DNA of 64,000 bases, taken from positions 124,001-188,000 of the forward strand of contig JAVJTC010000020.1 in the NCBI GenBank assembly GCA_040219085.1, in the 5' to 3' direction. Below the pieces are notes generated by a model, which saw nothing but the letters and a program-made list of their open reading frames with translations, had not been told where the DNA came from and made no database searches. Of the stretch, positions 31,802 to 40,875 are shown piece by piece. This stretch comes from Acidimicrobiales bacterium. Its GTDB lineage: Bacteria > Actinomycetota > Acidimicrobiia > Acidimicrobiales > JAVJTC01. Numbering within the stretch: position 1 is the first letter of the stretch; every line of letters starts with the position of its first letter. Both the position numbers and the translations under genes were made by a program.

Positions 31802-32215
31802 ATGAGCCCGAACACCACCACTTCGACCGATTCGACTGCCGCCGACGCCCCTGGGGCCGGGACCGCTCCGGTGGCCTGGTTCGAGATCGCCGGGCCCGAC
31901 ATGGCGGCCCTCGAAGGCTTCTACGCCGACGTGTTCGGCTGGAAGTTCGCCGACTCGCCGATGGGGGCGTCCTATCGCATCGCCGACAACGGTGGCCTGT
32001 CCGGGGGACTGACGTCGTCGGAGGACGGCCTGCCGGCGCACTACGCGATCTTCTCGCTGCAGGTCGCCGACGTCGCCGCCACCTGTGAGACGATCAGTGC
32101 CGCGGGTGGCTCGGTGCTCCTCGGGCCGGCCGAGACCCCCATGGGCCTCGTGTACGCGAACGTGACCGACCCCGCGGGGAACCACCTCGGGTTGTTCTCG
32201 GCCCCCGCCGGCTGA
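31802..32215 (+). CDS. VOC superfamily (glyoxalase/bleomycin resistance-like) protein
   Basis: A 137-residue protein with one VOC fold of the CFP30B type. VAWFEIAGPDMAALEGFYADVFGWKF is the beta-alpha start (quoted in part: FEIAGPDMAALEGFY), and VYANVTDPAGNHLGLF is the closing metal-site segment. The first 22 residues are a Thr/Ala tail. Members bind metals or small molecules; the substrate is not predictable. ATG 31802 follows CAGGAGA. It converges with metH, with 11 bp between stops. Confidence 0.82.
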   Translation: MSPNTTTSTDSTAADAPGAGTAPVAWFEIAGPDMAALEGFYADVFGWKFADSPMGASYRIADNGGLSGGLTSSEDGLPAHYAIFSLQVADVAATCETISAAGGSVLLGPAETPMGLVYANVTDPAGNHLGLFSAPAG

Positions 32216-32226
32216 TCCGCTACCCG

Positions 32227-35200
32227 TCAGCGGGCGATGAAGTACTTCGCCCGGGGGTGGTGACAGATCAGCGCTGAGGTCGTCTGCTCCGGCTGGTACT
32301 GGAAGCCGGTCTCCTCGGAGACCTCGATGCCGAGGCGGTCCGCGCCCAGGATCTCGGCGGTCGTCTCGTTGTCCGCCAGGTCCGGACACGCCGGGTAGCC
32401 CCACGAGTACCGGCCGCCGCGGTACTGCTGGCGGAACAGGCCCTGCAGGGTGGGGCCGTCCTCGTCGGCGAAGCCCCATTCCTCGCGGATCCGACGATGC
32501 CACAGCTCGGCGAGCGCCTCGGCCATCTCCACCCCGATGCCGTGCAGCATGAGGTAGTCCTGGTAGCGGTCGGCGGCGAACAGTTCGGCCGCGCGTTCGG
32601 AGACGGCGTGGCCCATCGACACGATGTGGAAAGCCGCGTAGTCCACCTCGCCCCGGGAACCGTCGGGGTTCGTCAGCGGGCGGAAGAAGTCCGCGATGCA
32701 CAGCCACGGCTCGCTGGACTGGCGGGGGAACGAGTACCGGGCCAGCTCCGTCGTGCGGGACTCGTCGGACCACACGACGAGGTCGGTGCCGTCGCCGTTC
32801 ACTGCGAAGTAGCCGTAGACGAGCTGGGGGACGAGCAGGTCGTCGGCCTTGGCCTTCGCCAGTTGCTCACGTAGCTGGGGGCGGATCCTGTCCTTGAACG
32901 TGGCGTCGTCCTCGCCATCGACCGGCCGGTACTGCCACTGGTTGCGGAACAGCGCGGTCTCGTTGACGTACCCGGCGATGTCGTCGACCGAGATGCCCTT
33001 GACGACGCGGGTTCCCAGGAACGGTGGCGTGAAGACGGGGTTGTCGGTGACGACCTCGGGCGACCGGGGCGGGCGATCCGCAACCGGCGTCCCGGTCTTC
33101 TCGCGCCGGGGGAGGCGCCGCTGTGTGGCCACCCGACCGAAGTCCTCGTCCTCGTCCTCGTCGTCGCCGCGGGTGATCTCCATCAGCCGCTCCATGACCC
33201 GGAGCCCTTCGAAGGCGTCCTTGCCGTAGAAGAGGCGGCCCTCGTAGACCGCACGCAGGTCGTCCTCGACGTAGCCACGCGTCAGCGCCGCGCCGCCCAG
33301 GAGGACGGGGATATGGGCCAGCCCCCGGTCGTTGAGCTCCTCGAGGTTGTCGCGCATGATCAGCGTCGACTTGACGAGCAGCCCCGACATGCCGATCGCG
33401 TCGGCGTTCACCTCGAGCGCGGTCTCGATCATCTCGTTGACGGCCACCTTGATGCCGAGGTTGTGAACCTCGTAGCCGTTGTTCGTCAAGATGATGTCGA
33501 CGAGGTTCTTGCCGATGTCGTGCACGTCGCCCTTGACGGTCGCCAGGACGATCGAGCCCTTCGCTCCGGTGTCGTCGAGCTTGTCCATGTGCGGCTCGAG
33601 GTAGGCGACAGCGGTCTTCATCGTCTCGGCGGACTGGAGCACGAAGGGCAACTGCATGTCCCCGGATGCGAAGAGCTCACCGACGACCTTCATCCCGGCG
33701 AGGAGGGGACCGTTGACGATCGCCAGGGGAGCGGTCTCGTGCATCGCCTCGTCGAGGTCCCCGGTCAGTCCCTCGCGGTCACCGTCGATGATGCGGTGCT
33801 TGAGACGCTCGTCGACGGGCCAGTCGGAGCGGTCCTCCTTCACCACGGTGGTGGCGTCGACGCCCGAGAAGACGTCGAGCAGCTTCGCCAGAGGGTCGTA
33901 GCCCGGATCGGTGCCGTCGCCACCGGCGATGCCGCGCCGGTCCCAGACCAGGTCTTCGCAGACCTTCCGCTGCTCGTCCGGGATCCGGTTGAGGGGCATG
34001 ATGCGGGCGGCGTGCACGATCGCCGAGTCCAGTCCGGCGGCGACCGCCTCGTGCAGGAACACCGAGTTCAGGACGTGGCGTGCCGCCGGGGACAGGCCGA
34101 AGCTGACGTTCGACACTCCGAGGGTGGTGTGCACCCCGGGCATCTCGGCCTTGATCCGTCGGATCGCCTCGATCGTGGCGATGGCGTCGCGGCGCAGGTC
34201 GTCATCGCCCGTCGACAACGGAAAGGTCAGCGCGTCGAAGATCAGGTCGGAGGACTCGAGCCCGTACCGCTCGACCGCGAGGTCGTGGAGGCGGTGCGCG
34301 ATGCGCATCTTCCACTCGACGTCGCGGGCCTGGCCCTCCTCGTCGATCAGCAGGCAGATCACGGCGGCGCCGTACTCCCTCGCCAGGCGGAACACCCGGT
34401 CACAGCGCGAGCCCTCGCCGTCGCCGTCCTCGAGATTGGCGGAGTTGAGAATCGACCGGCCACCGATGTGGCGCAGGCCGGCCTCCATGACTTCGGGCTC
34501 GGTCGAGTCGAGGACCACGGGCGCCGCCACCTGCGTGGCGAAGCGAGCTGCGAGGAGGTCCATGTCGGCGGCGCCGTCGCGGCCGACGTAGTCGACGCAC
34601 AGGTCGAGGATGTGGGCGCCTTCGGCGACCTGGTCGGTGCCCATCTTCACGCACGTGTCCCAGTCGGCCTCGAGCATCGCCTCGCGGAACTTCTTCGAGC
34701 CGTTGGCGTTGGTCCGCTCGCCGATCATGAGGAACGCGGTGTCCTGGTCGAAGGGGACGGCGCTGTAGATCGAAGTGGCGCCGGGCTCGTGGCGCTGCTC
34801 ACGTCCCGACGGAACGAGGCCCGCACACCGCTCGACGACCGCGGCGAGATGCTCGGGGGTCGTGCCACAGCACCCGCCGACGACGCTCACGCCGAGTTCG
34901 GTCACGTAGCGCTCGAGGAAGTCGGCCAACTGGTCCGGCGTGAGGTCGTAGTGCATCTCGCCGTCGACCACCGACGGGAGACCTGCGTTGGGGATACACG
35001 CGATGGGCATGCGGGACTGGTGGGCCAGCACACGGAGATGCTCGCCCATCTCCGCAGGGCCGGTGGCGCAGTTGAGCCCGATCACGTCAGGTCGCATCGG
35101 GTCCAGTGCCGTCAGCGCGGCGCCGATCTCGGTGCCGGGAAGCATCCGCCCGGTCAGCTCGATCGTGACCTGGACCTGGAGGGGCAACTCGACGTCGGCT

Positions 35201-35739
35201 GCCCGCATGGCACGACGGCAGCCGACGATCGCCGCCTTCGCCCCGAGGAGGTCGTACTGCGTCTCGATGATGAACAGGTCCACGCCGCCTTCGATCAGTG
35301 CGGCCGCCTGCTCGGCGTAGGAGTCGCGCAGATCCGGGTAGGCGATCTGGCCCAGCGACGCGAACTTGGTGCCCGGTCCGATCGATCCGGCGACGAAACG
35401 CGCCCTGTCGGGAGTGGACCACCGGTCTGCGGCCTCACGTGCGATGCGCGCCGCGGCGAGGTTGATCTCAGTCGCCCGGTCGGCGATCCCGTACTCGCCG
35501 AGGGGACCGGCGAACGCACCGAAGGTCGCCGTCTCGATCACGTCGACACCCAGCGCGAGGAACTTCTCGTGCATGCCGTCGATCACATCGGGGCGGGTGA
35601 CCGACAAGATGTCGGTGCAGCCCTCCAGCACGGCTCCCCCGTAGTCCTCCTCGGTGAGGTCCTGAGCCTGGACGTAGGTGCCGAAGGCGCCGTCGACGAC
35701 GACGACGCGGGAGTTGACGGCCTCGAGGTACGGGTGCAC
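32227..35739 (-). CDS. metH: Cobalamin-dependent methionine synthase
   Basis: A 1170-residue full-length MetH, which transfers a methyl group from methyltetrahydrofolate to homocysteine through B12. Domains in order: homocysteine-binding with zinc Cys in GLNCATGPAEM and VVGGCCGTTPEH (1-310); pterin-binding from about 325 (FLMIGERTNANGSKKFREAM); B12-binding with the cobalt ligand His in GDVHDIGKNLV (about residue 740); and an S-adenosylmethionine reactivation domain from about 880 (GYFAVNGDGTDL, SWGYPACPDL). I choose GTG 35739 because a minus-strand TAGCCT box ends 6 nt before it; GTG 35745 abuts that box. It is divergent from the B12 adenosyltransferase gene. Confidence 0.95.
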   Translation of the reverse strand: MHPYLEAVNSRVVVVDGAFGTYVQAQDLTEEDYGGAVLEGCTDILSVTRPDVIDGMHEKFLALGVDVIETATFGAFAGPLGEYGIADRATEINLAAARIAREAADRWSTPDRARFVAGSIGPGTKFASLGQIAYPDLRDSYAEQAAALIEGGVDLFIIETQYDLLGAKAAIVGCRRAMRAADVELPLQVQVTIELTGRMLPGTEIGAALTALDPMRPDVIGLNCATGPAEMGEHLRVLAHQSRMPIACIPNAGLPSVVDGEMHYDLTPDQLADFLERYVTELGVSVVGGCCGTTPEHLAAVVERCAGLVPSGREQRHEPGATSIYSAVPFDQDTAFLMIGERTNANGSKKFREAMLEADWDTCVKMGTDQVAEGAHILDLCVDYVGRDGAADMDLLAARFATQVAAPVVLDSTEPEVMEAGLRHIGGRSILNSANLEDGDGEGSRCDRVFRLAREYGAAVICLLIDEEGQARDVEWKMRIAHRLHDLAVERYGLESSDLIFDALTFPLSTGDDDLRRDAIATIEAIRRIKAEMPGVHTTLGVSNVSFGLSPAARHVLNSVFLHEAVAAGLDSAIVHAARIMPLNRIPDEQRKVCEDLVWDRRGIAGGDGTDPGYDPLAKLLDVFSGVDATTVVKEDRSDWPVDERLKHRIIDGDREGLTGDLDEAMHETAPLAIVNGPLLAGMKVVGELFASGDMQLPFVLQSAETMKTAVAYLEPHMDKLDDTGAKGSIVLATVKGDVHDIGKNLVDIILTNNGYEVHNLGIKVAVNEMIETALEVNADAIGMSGLLVKSTLIMRDNLEELNDRGLAHIPVLLGGAALTRGYVEDDLRAVYEGRLFYGKDAFEGLRVMERLMEITRGDDEDEDEDFGRVATQRRLPRREKTGTPVADRPPRSPEVVTDNPVFTPPFLGTRVVKGISVDDIAGYVNETALFRNQWQYRPVDGEDDATFKDRIRPQLREQLAKAKADDLLVPQLVYGYFAVNGDGTDLVVWSDESRTTELARYSFPRQSSEPWLCIADFFRPLTNPDGSRGEVDYAAFHIVSMGHAVSERAAELFAADRYQDYLMLHGIGVEMAEALAELWHRRIREEWGFADEDGPTLQGLFRQQYRGGRYSWGYPACPDLADNETTAEILGADRLGIEVSEETGFQYQPEQTTSALICHHPRAKYFIAR

Positions 35740-35745
35740 CCGCAC

Positions 35746-35751
35746 AGGCTA
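35746..35751 (-). promoter_or_regulatory. -10 box TAGCCT, leaderless type (metH)
   Basis: On the minus strand TAGCCT ends 6 nt before GTG 35739, and directly touches GTG 35745, so it favours the inner start of metH. No B12-riboswitch structure is evident in the short divergent region. Confidence 0.45.
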
Positions 35752-35831
35752 CCGGCGGCCCCCACCGGTGCCGGAGGAGGCGGAACGGTCACCGGGTGTC
35801 CCCCGAACACGACTCGGGGGGCCCGGGCCGG

Positions 35832-35837
35832 TACGTT
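35832..35837 (+). promoter_or_regulatory. -10 box TACGTT, leaderless type
   Basis: TACGTT ends 9 nt before ATG 35847 and supports that start for the adenosyltransferase. Confidence 0.4.
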
Positions 35838-35846
35838 TGGCGGGCG

Positions 35847-36443
35847 ATGAAGGTCTACACGCGCAAAGGCGACGACGGCACCACCGGGCTGCTCTTCGGG
35901 GGGAGGGTCCGCAAGGACGACCCCGCACCCGCGGCCTACGGCGACGTCGACGAGGCGCAGGCGTTCATCGGTCTCGCCCGCAGCGAGACCGAGCGGGGCT
36001 CCGAGCTCGACGCGATGCTCGTCGCCCTCGAGCGGGACCTGTGGATCCTCATGGCCGAGCTCGCGACGGCGCCGGACAAGCACGACAAGCTCGTGGCTGG
36101 TACCTCTCTGGCCACGCCGGAGATGGTCGAACGCCTCGAGACGCTGATCGACGACGTCTCCGACCGCTTCGACCCGCCCACCGAGTTCGTGGTGCCCGGC
36201 GAGAGCCGCGTCGCCGCCCGCCTAGACGTTGCACGCACGGTGGTGCGCCGTGCCGAGCGCACCTGCGTGTCGGCGGCCGTCGACGGCTCGTCGGTGGGGC
36301 CCTACCTCAACCGCCTCTCGGATCTGCTGTGGACCCTCGCCCGCTGGCAGGAGGGGACGTCGCTCGCCACCCGAACGGCCGCAGATCCCCGATCCACGGA
36401 CGTGGCCGACACTTCCGACCCCGCCGAAGAGGAGTCTCCGTGA
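35847..36443 (+). CDS. PduO-type cob(I)alamin adenosyltransferase
   Basis: A 198-residue ATP:corrinoid adenosyltransferase. MKVYTRKGDDGTTGLLFGGR is the ATP-binding start; KDDPAPAAYGDVDEAQAFIG and VVPGESRVAARLDVARTVVR-like segments (about 115-140) match the helical trimeric PduO family. It makes adenosylcobalamin. It is divergent from metH, which uses methylcobalamin, so the locus groups B12 users and processing. ATG 35847 has a TACGTT box 9 nt upstream. Its stop overlaps the GTG of leucyl aminopeptidase (GTGA). The last 30 residues are an acidic tail. Confidence 0.9.
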   Translation: MKVYTRKGDDGTTGLLFGGRVRKDDPAPAAYGDVDEAQAFIGLARSETERGSELDAMLVALERDLWILMAELATAPDKHDKLVAGTSLATPEMVERLETLIDDVSDRFDPPTEFVVPGESRVAARLDVARTVVRRAERTCVSAAVDGSSVGPYLNRLSDLLWTLARWQEGTSLATRTAADPRSTDVADTSDPAEEESP

Positions 36444-37900
36444 CCATCTCGTTCACCCTCGCCACGAAGCCGCCGGCCAACGTGGACCTGCGCGCCGTCG
36501 GCGTGACGACCGGGCAGTTGGATGAAGAACCCCACGGGCTCGACTGGGCCACCCTGCGGGCCCGGGGTTTCGAGGCGAAGGTCGCCCAGATCCAGATCGT
36601 CGGCGCAGACGACGGAGGTCCCCCGGTGGCTGCAGTCGGCCTCGGTCCCGCCGCCGACATCACACCGGTCGTCATCCGGCGTGCATCGGCAGCTCTCGCC
36701 CGCGCCTCACGACGCAGCGCCAAGCTGTCGAGCGCTCTGCTCGACGACATCGGCGACGCGGTGGAGCGGGTACCTGCGGCCCAGGCCCACGCCGAGGGTC
36801 TCGTTCTGGGTGCCTACGAGTACCGCGTCCACAAGTCCGAGGGCACCCCGCATTCTCTCACCAAGGTCACCGTCACGGGAGGTGGCGGCGCTCCGGTTCG
36901 CAACTCGCTCAAGCGCGGCGCCGCCATCGCCGACGCCGTCTGTTTTGCCCGAGACCTGGTCAACGAACCGGGCGGGACGCTCACCCCACCCGAGTTGGCG
37001 ACGCGGGCACAGGAGATGGCCGACAAGGTGGGGCTGAAGGCCAAGATCCTCGACGAGGCGGCCATCAGGAAGGCGAAACTGGGAGGCCTGCTCGGCGTCA
37101 ACCGTGGGTCGGAACAGCCGCCGCGGTTGATCGAGTTGACCTACACCCCAGCGAAGAAGGCGAAGGGTTCGCTCGCGCTCGTCGGTAAGGGCATCACCTT
37201 CGATGCCGGCGGCCTGTCCATCAAGACCGGCCAGGGAATGATGACCATGAAGATGGACATGGGCGGGGGAGCGGCGGTCCTCGGCGCCATGTCGGCGCTT
37301 CCCGGCCTGGCACCCGCGGTGAAGGTCACGGCCTACGTGCCCGTGACCGACAACATGCTCGGCGGTGACGCGACACGACCCGGCGACGTCCTCACGATCC
37401 GCAACGGCAAGACCGTCGAGGTCCTCAACACCGACGCCGAGGGCCGACTCGTCCTCGCCGACGCGCTCTCGCTGGCCTCCGAGGCCGAGCCGGACGCGAT
37501 CGTGGACCTCGCAACCCTCACGGGAGCGTGCCTGATCGCACTCGGTGGCGACATCGCCGGGCTGATGGGCAACGACGACGCCTGGGTGGACCAGGTTCGT
37601 GCCGCCGCCGACTCGGCGGGCGAAGAGGTGTGGCCACTGCCGCTTCCCGACGGTTACCGCTCGCAGCTCGACAGCCCGGTTGCCGATCTCAAGAACATCG
37701 GTGGGTCCCACGGCGGGGCACTGACGGCTGGTCTGTTCTTGAAGGAGTTCGTCGCAGACGGCATCCCGTGGGCCCACATCGACATCGCGGGCCCCGCCTT
37801 CAACGAGGCCGTCCGCAACGAGGCACCCAAGGGCGGTTCCGGTTTCGGGGTCCGCTTGCTGCTGCAACTCGTCGAGGACTTCTCACCGCCCGGTTCCTGA
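36440..37900 (+). CDS. pepA: Leucyl aminopeptidase, M17 family
   Basis: A 486-residue cytosolic aminopeptidase. The N-terminal domain (1-150) is variable. The catalytic domain shows the metal-site Lys and Asp in GKGITFDAGGLSIKTG, KMDMGGGAAVLGAM, the signature NTDAEGRL and LATLTGACLIALG. It would form a hexamer with two metal ions per subunit and release N-terminal residues from peptides. GTG 36440 overlaps the adenosyltransferase stop and follows GAGGAG; a longer upstream frame lies antisense to metH and across the adenosyltransferase and is rejected. Confidence 0.93.
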   Translation: MTISFTLATKPPANVDLRAVGVTTGQLDEEPHGLDWATLRARGFEAKVAQIQIVGADDGGPPVAAVGLGPAADITPVVIRRASAALARASRRSAKLSSALLDDIGDAVERVPAAQAHAEGLVLGAYEYRVHKSEGTPHSLTKVTVTGGGGAPVRNSLKRGAAIADAVCFARDLVNEPGGTLTPPELATRAQEMADKVGLKAKILDEAAIRKAKLGGLLGVNRGSEQPPRLIELTYTPAKKAKGSLALVGKGITFDAGGLSIKTGQGMMTMKMDMGGGAAVLGAMSALPGLAPAVKVTAYVPVTDNMLGGDATRPGDVLTIRNGKTVEVLNTDAEGRLVLADALSLASEAEPDAIVDLATLTGACLIALGGDIAGLMGNDDAWVDQVRAAADSAGEEVWPLPLPDGYRSQLDSPVADLKNIGGSHGGALTAGLFLKEFVADGIPWAHIDIAGPAFNEAVRNEAPKGGSGFGVRLLLQLVEDFSPPGS

Positions 37901-37930
37901 ACCTCCCGGGTCGACCGGGTACCTGGTGTC

Positions 37931-38629
37931 TCACGCGGCCTCGCGGCCGGCGCGCCGGTAGTCGTCGGCCCAACGGACCGCGGCGTGGGCCATGGCGGGG
38001 TGGAAGTGCCAACGGTGGAGCTGTCGTTCGACGGCTTCGACGTCGTCGCCACTCTCGAACAGCGCCAGCGCCACGCGCTTGGCCCTCTCGGCCAGTTCGG
38101 ACCCGTCAGGGCGAGGTGATTCCAGGCCCCACCTCTCGTGGAGGCCGATGAGTCTTTCGGGTAGGCGCCGTACGTGCCCCCGGTTCAGAGGTGGGAGGCG
38201 GCGGCGGACCTGTAGGCCGCTACGCCCGTCGCGCCGCATGAGCCCGAACTGGGCGCAGCGGTCCACGGTGCGGGCGAAGGTGGCGTTCTTGGATCGTGAG
38301 CCCCCGATTCCCAGCTCCGCGGCGCAGTGGTCCAGACGCATCTCGTACCCGTCGGGATGTGCGTCGAGGCCCGTCGTCACGCGGCGAATCAGCCAGGTGC
38401 ACGACGGGCCGATCACGGGCAGCCAGAAGGCCTCCACGTACGCCGAGCGCGGGTGGACCCCCAACTCGTCGACGATCGGGTCCAACCAGGCCTCCACCCT
38501 GACGATGTCGGGGTGGCCGGCGCCGCGCTGGGTGGCGCCGCCCACCGCGGCCGGATCACCGGACGGGGTGGCCGGCGGCGACTCCACGGAGGGATCGAGC
38601 AGGGAGACGATGTCGGATCGAAAAGGCAT
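37931..38629 (-). CDS. Conserved hypothetical, winged-helix-like
   Basis: A 232-residue protein of unknown function. Residues 1-45 are a low-complexity tail. The central part (VEAFWLPVIGPSCTWLIRRV, CAAELGIGGSRSKNATFART, VDRCAQFGLMRRDGRSGLQV) has the look of a winged-helix domain, with a basic wing, and resembles proteins seen in acidimicrobial genomes. The last 50 residues (ESGDDVEAVERQLHRWHFHP) are helical. A minus-strand TAGGGT box 6 nt before the ATG supports the start. It is divergent from SIR2. DNA binding is my inference. Confidence 0.6.
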   Translation of the reverse strand: MPFRSDIVSLLDPSVESPPATPSGDPAAVGGATQRGAGHPDIVRVEAWLDPIVDELGVHPRSAYVEAFWLPVIGPSCTWLIRRVTTGLDAHPDGYEMRLDHCAAELGIGGSRSKNATFARTVDRCAQFGLMRRDGRSGLQVRRRLPPLNRGHVRRLPERLIGLHERWGLESPRPDGSELAERAKRVALALFESGDDVEAVERQLHRWHFHPAMAHAAVRWADDYRRAGREAA

Positions 38630-38635
38630 GAAAGA

Positions 38636-38641
38636 ACCCTA
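38636..38641 (-). promoter_or_regulatory. -10 box TAGGGT, leaderless type
   Basis: On the minus strand TAGGGT ends 6 nt before the ATG at 38629. Confidence 0.42.
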
Positions 38642-38728
38642 GGAGACGGAGATGACGTTTACAAGTATGTCGATAACTTTCAATAAAGCCGAGTGTGGCC
38701 GGGCTGTGGTCCTGGTGGCGCCATCTCC

Positions 38729-38734
38729 TACTCT
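38729..38734 (+). promoter_or_regulatory. -10 box TACTCT, leaderless type
   Basis: TACTCT ends 7 nt before GTG 38742 and decides the SIR2 start against an upstream in-frame ATG near 38652. Confidence 0.48.
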
Positions 38735-38741
38735 GAGCCGT

Positions 38742-39536
38742 GTGAAGCCCGCCTCCGAGTTGACCTCCGAGATCGCCGCGGCCGCCGAGTTGGTTGCCGC
38801 GTCCGACGACGTCGTCGTGCTCACGGGCGCCGGAATCTCCACCGACAGCGGCATCCCCGACTTCCGGGGCCCGGACGGGATCTGGACGAAGGATCCCGAT
38901 GCCGAGAAGGCATCGAACATCGAGTTCTACGTGTCCGACGCGGATCTGCGGAAGCGCAACTGGCAGCGCCACGTGGAGGGTTCGCCCTACCTGGGGCGTG
39001 ACCCCAACCCGGGACACCACGCCCTGGTCGATCTGGAGAGCCAGGGGCGACTCCACACGCTCATCACCCAGAACGTCGACGGCCTCCATCTGGCGGCGGG
39101 GACCTCACCGCAACGCCTCGTCGAGATCCACGGGAACGCACGCAACGTGAAGTGCCTGGACTGCGGGGACGGGGCACCGCTGCAGGTCGCCATCGACAGG
39201 GTGGCGCAGGGGGAGGTGGACCCGCCGTGCCGCAGCTGCGGGGGGATCCTCAAGACCGCGACCGTCTCGTTCGGGCAGAGTCTCGACAACGACGACCTCC
39301 TGCGGTCCCAGCAGGCAGCCGGTGAGGCGGACCTGCTGCTCGCCGTCGGCTCGACGCTCACCGTCTACCCGGTGGCCGAGGTGGTCCCGATGGCCCACCG
39401 GCGCGGCGTGCCGGTCGTCATCGTGAACGGGTCGCCGACCCCGTTCGATGCCATCGCGACGGTGGTCCTGCGGGCCTCGATCTCCGAGGTCCTGCCCATC
39501 GTCGTGGCCGCCGGCGCCGCCGCTGGGCCCTCGTGA
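38742..39536 (+). CDS. SIR2 family NAD-dependent protein deacylase
   Basis: A 264-residue sirtuin. NAD-binding VLTGAGISTDSGIPDFRG and TQNVDGLH, the catalytic His in EIHGNARNVKC, and four zinc Cys in KCLDCGDG and PPCRSCGG are all present. It should remove acyl groups from lysine using NAD+. The frame is open 90 nt further upstream, but that would include the intergenic divergent promoter region; the TACTCT box 7 nt before GTG 38742 fixes the start. Targets are unknown. Confidence 0.9.
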   Translation: MKPASELTSEIAAAAELVAASDDVVVLTGAGISTDSGIPDFRGPDGIWTKDPDAEKASNIEFYVSDADLRKRNWQRHVEGSPYLGRDPNPGHHALVDLESQGRLHTLITQNVDGLHLAAGTSPQRLVEIHGNARNVKCLDCGDGAPLQVAIDRVAQGEVDPPCRSCGGILKTATVSFGQSLDNDDLLRSQQAAGEADLLLAVGSTLTVYPVAEVVPMAHRRGVPVVIVNGSPTPFDAIATVVLRASISEVLPIVVAAGAAAGPS

Positions 39537-39599
39537 GCAGGTGCGGGGAATCATCCGGCCATCCACGCGGTTGACGTAGGCGATACCTGACCAGTTCAC

Positions 39600-39605
39600 T
39601 AGGCT
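39600..39605 (+). promoter_or_regulatory. -10 box TAGGCT of the rhodanese-ThiF gene
   Basis: TAGGCT lies about 48 nt before ATG 39653, which has its own AGGAGAG ribosome site. TTGACG stands upstream but at 23 nt spacing, too far for a normal -35. Confidence 0.35.
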
Positions 39606-39652
39606 TTAGCGCGACTCATCACCAGAGCGTGCGCGCGAGGAGAGAAGAGATC

Positions 39653-40828
39653 ATGGCGAGCTTCAGGGACCTCCTGGCCGACACGAAGGCCCGTATCCGC
39701 GAGGTCGACACCGCCGAGGCCGACGAGATGCGCGCCGCGGGTGCTGTCCTGCTCGACGTCCGCGAGGCAGACGAGTTCGAGCAGGGTTCCATCCCCGGTG
39801 CCGTCTTCATCCCCCGGGGTCAGCTCGAGTCGAACATCGAGAACCGCATCGGCGACAAGGACGCCACCGTCGTCATCCACTGCGCCGGTGGGACACGTTC
39901 GGCCTTCGCCGCCGAGACGCTCACCCAACTCGGCTATTCCGACGTCGTATCCATGGCCGGCGGGTTCAACAAGTGGAAGGACGAGGGGCGCGACTGGAAG
40001 GTCCCCCGCACACTCGATCCCGCCCAGCGCAACCGCTACCAGCGCCACCTGCTTCTCCCCGAGGTCGGCGAGGAGGGGCAGTTGAAGCTCCTCGACGCCA
40101 AGGTGCTGCTGCTCGGTGCCGGTGGGCTCGGCTCACCCGCTGCGATGTACCTCGCCGCGGCCGGTGTCGGCACGATCGGCATCGTCGACATGGACGTCGT
40201 CGACGAGTCCAACCTCCAGCGCCAGATCCTCCACAACCTGGACCGCATCGGGGATCGCAAGGTCGACTCCGCCAAGAAGACGCTGTCGGCGATCAACCCC
40301 GACATCGACGTCGTCACCTACGACGTCCGCCTCGGCGCCGACAACGTGGTCGAAATCATCGAGGGCTACGACGTCATCGTCGACGGCACCGACAACTTCC
40401 CGGTGCGCTACATGGTCAACGACGCCTCCGTGAAGCTCGGAATCCCGGTGGTGCACGGTTCGATATTCCGTTTCGAGGGCCAGGTCACGGTGTTCGACCC
40501 GCTCACCGGCCCGACCTACCGCGACATGCTCCCCGAGCCGCCCCCCGCCGAGATGGCGCCGAGTTGCGCCGAAGCCGGTGTCCTGGGTGTCCTGCCCGGC
40601 ATCGTCGGGTCGATCCAGGCCCTCGAGGCGATCAAGTTGATCCTCGGTCACGGAGACTCGCTCGTCGGGCGCCTGCTCACCTTCGACTCCACCGAGATGT
40701 CGTTCCGCGAGTACAAGCTCAACGTGGACCCCGCCAACGAGATCACCTACGCCAACCGGGACCGCATCCAGGTCGTCGAACTCGACGGCCTGTGCGCCCC
40801 GGTGCCCCTCGCCGCCCCTGCCGCCTGA
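39653..40828 (+). CDS. Rhodanese-ThiF/MoeB-like sulfur-carrier adenylyltransferase
   Basis: A 391-residue protein joining sulfur transfer and E1-like activation. Residues 15-115 are a rhodanese domain with C77 in HCAGGTRSA. Residues 120-390 are a ThiF/MoeB domain: RYQRHLLLPEVGEEGQ, ATP loop LLGAGGLGSPAAMYLA, the Arg-containing ESNLQRQILH, and APSCAEAGVLG. It should adenylate and thiolate the C-terminus of a ThiS/MoaD-like carrier. The rhodanese stands at the N-terminus; in mycobacterial MoeZ it is at the C-terminus. The CxxC zinc pairs of E. coli MoeB are absent, as in MoeZ. No carrier gene is adjacent. A clear ribosome site precedes ATG 39653. Confidence 0.87.
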   Translation: MASFRDLLADTKARIREVDTAEADEMRAAGAVLLDVREADEFEQGSIPGAVFIPRGQLESNIENRIGDKDATVVIHCAGGTRSAFAAETLTQLGYSDVVSMAGGFNKWKDEGRDWKVPRTLDPAQRNRYQRHLLLPEVGEEGQLKLLDAKVLLLGAGGLGSPAAMYLAAAGVGTIGIVDMDVVDESNLQRQILHNLDRIGDRKVDSAKKTLSAINPDIDVVTYDVRLGADNVVEIIEGYDVIVDGTDNFPVRYMVNDASVKLGIPVVHGSIFRFEGQVTVFDPLTGPTYRDMLPEPPPAEMAPSCAEAGVLGVLPGIVGSIQALEAIKLILGHGDSLVGRLLTFDSTEMSFREYKLNVDPANEITYANRDRIQVVELDGLCAPVPLAAPAA

Positions 40829-40861
40829 GGCCGCAGTCGGTCACCCGGCGCCACAGGGGCG

Positions 40862-40867
40862 TACACT
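40862..40867 (+). promoter_or_regulatory. -10 box TACACT, leaderless type
   Basis: TACACT ends 8 nt before GTG 40876, the first gene of the rml operon. Confidence 0.48.
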
Positions 40868-40875
40868 CGGCCGCC

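Noticed and set aside
35746-35846. B12 riboswitch between metH and the adenosyltransferase gene
   Set aside because: The divergent gap is only about 100 bp and both sides show leaderless start signals; I see no B12-box-like conserved element.
33313-35850. An 845-codon open frame on the plus strand, antisense to metH
   Set aside because: MetH on the other strand has every expected domain and motif. The antisense translation is low in complexity, has no family motif, and long antisense frames are normal in high-GC DNA.
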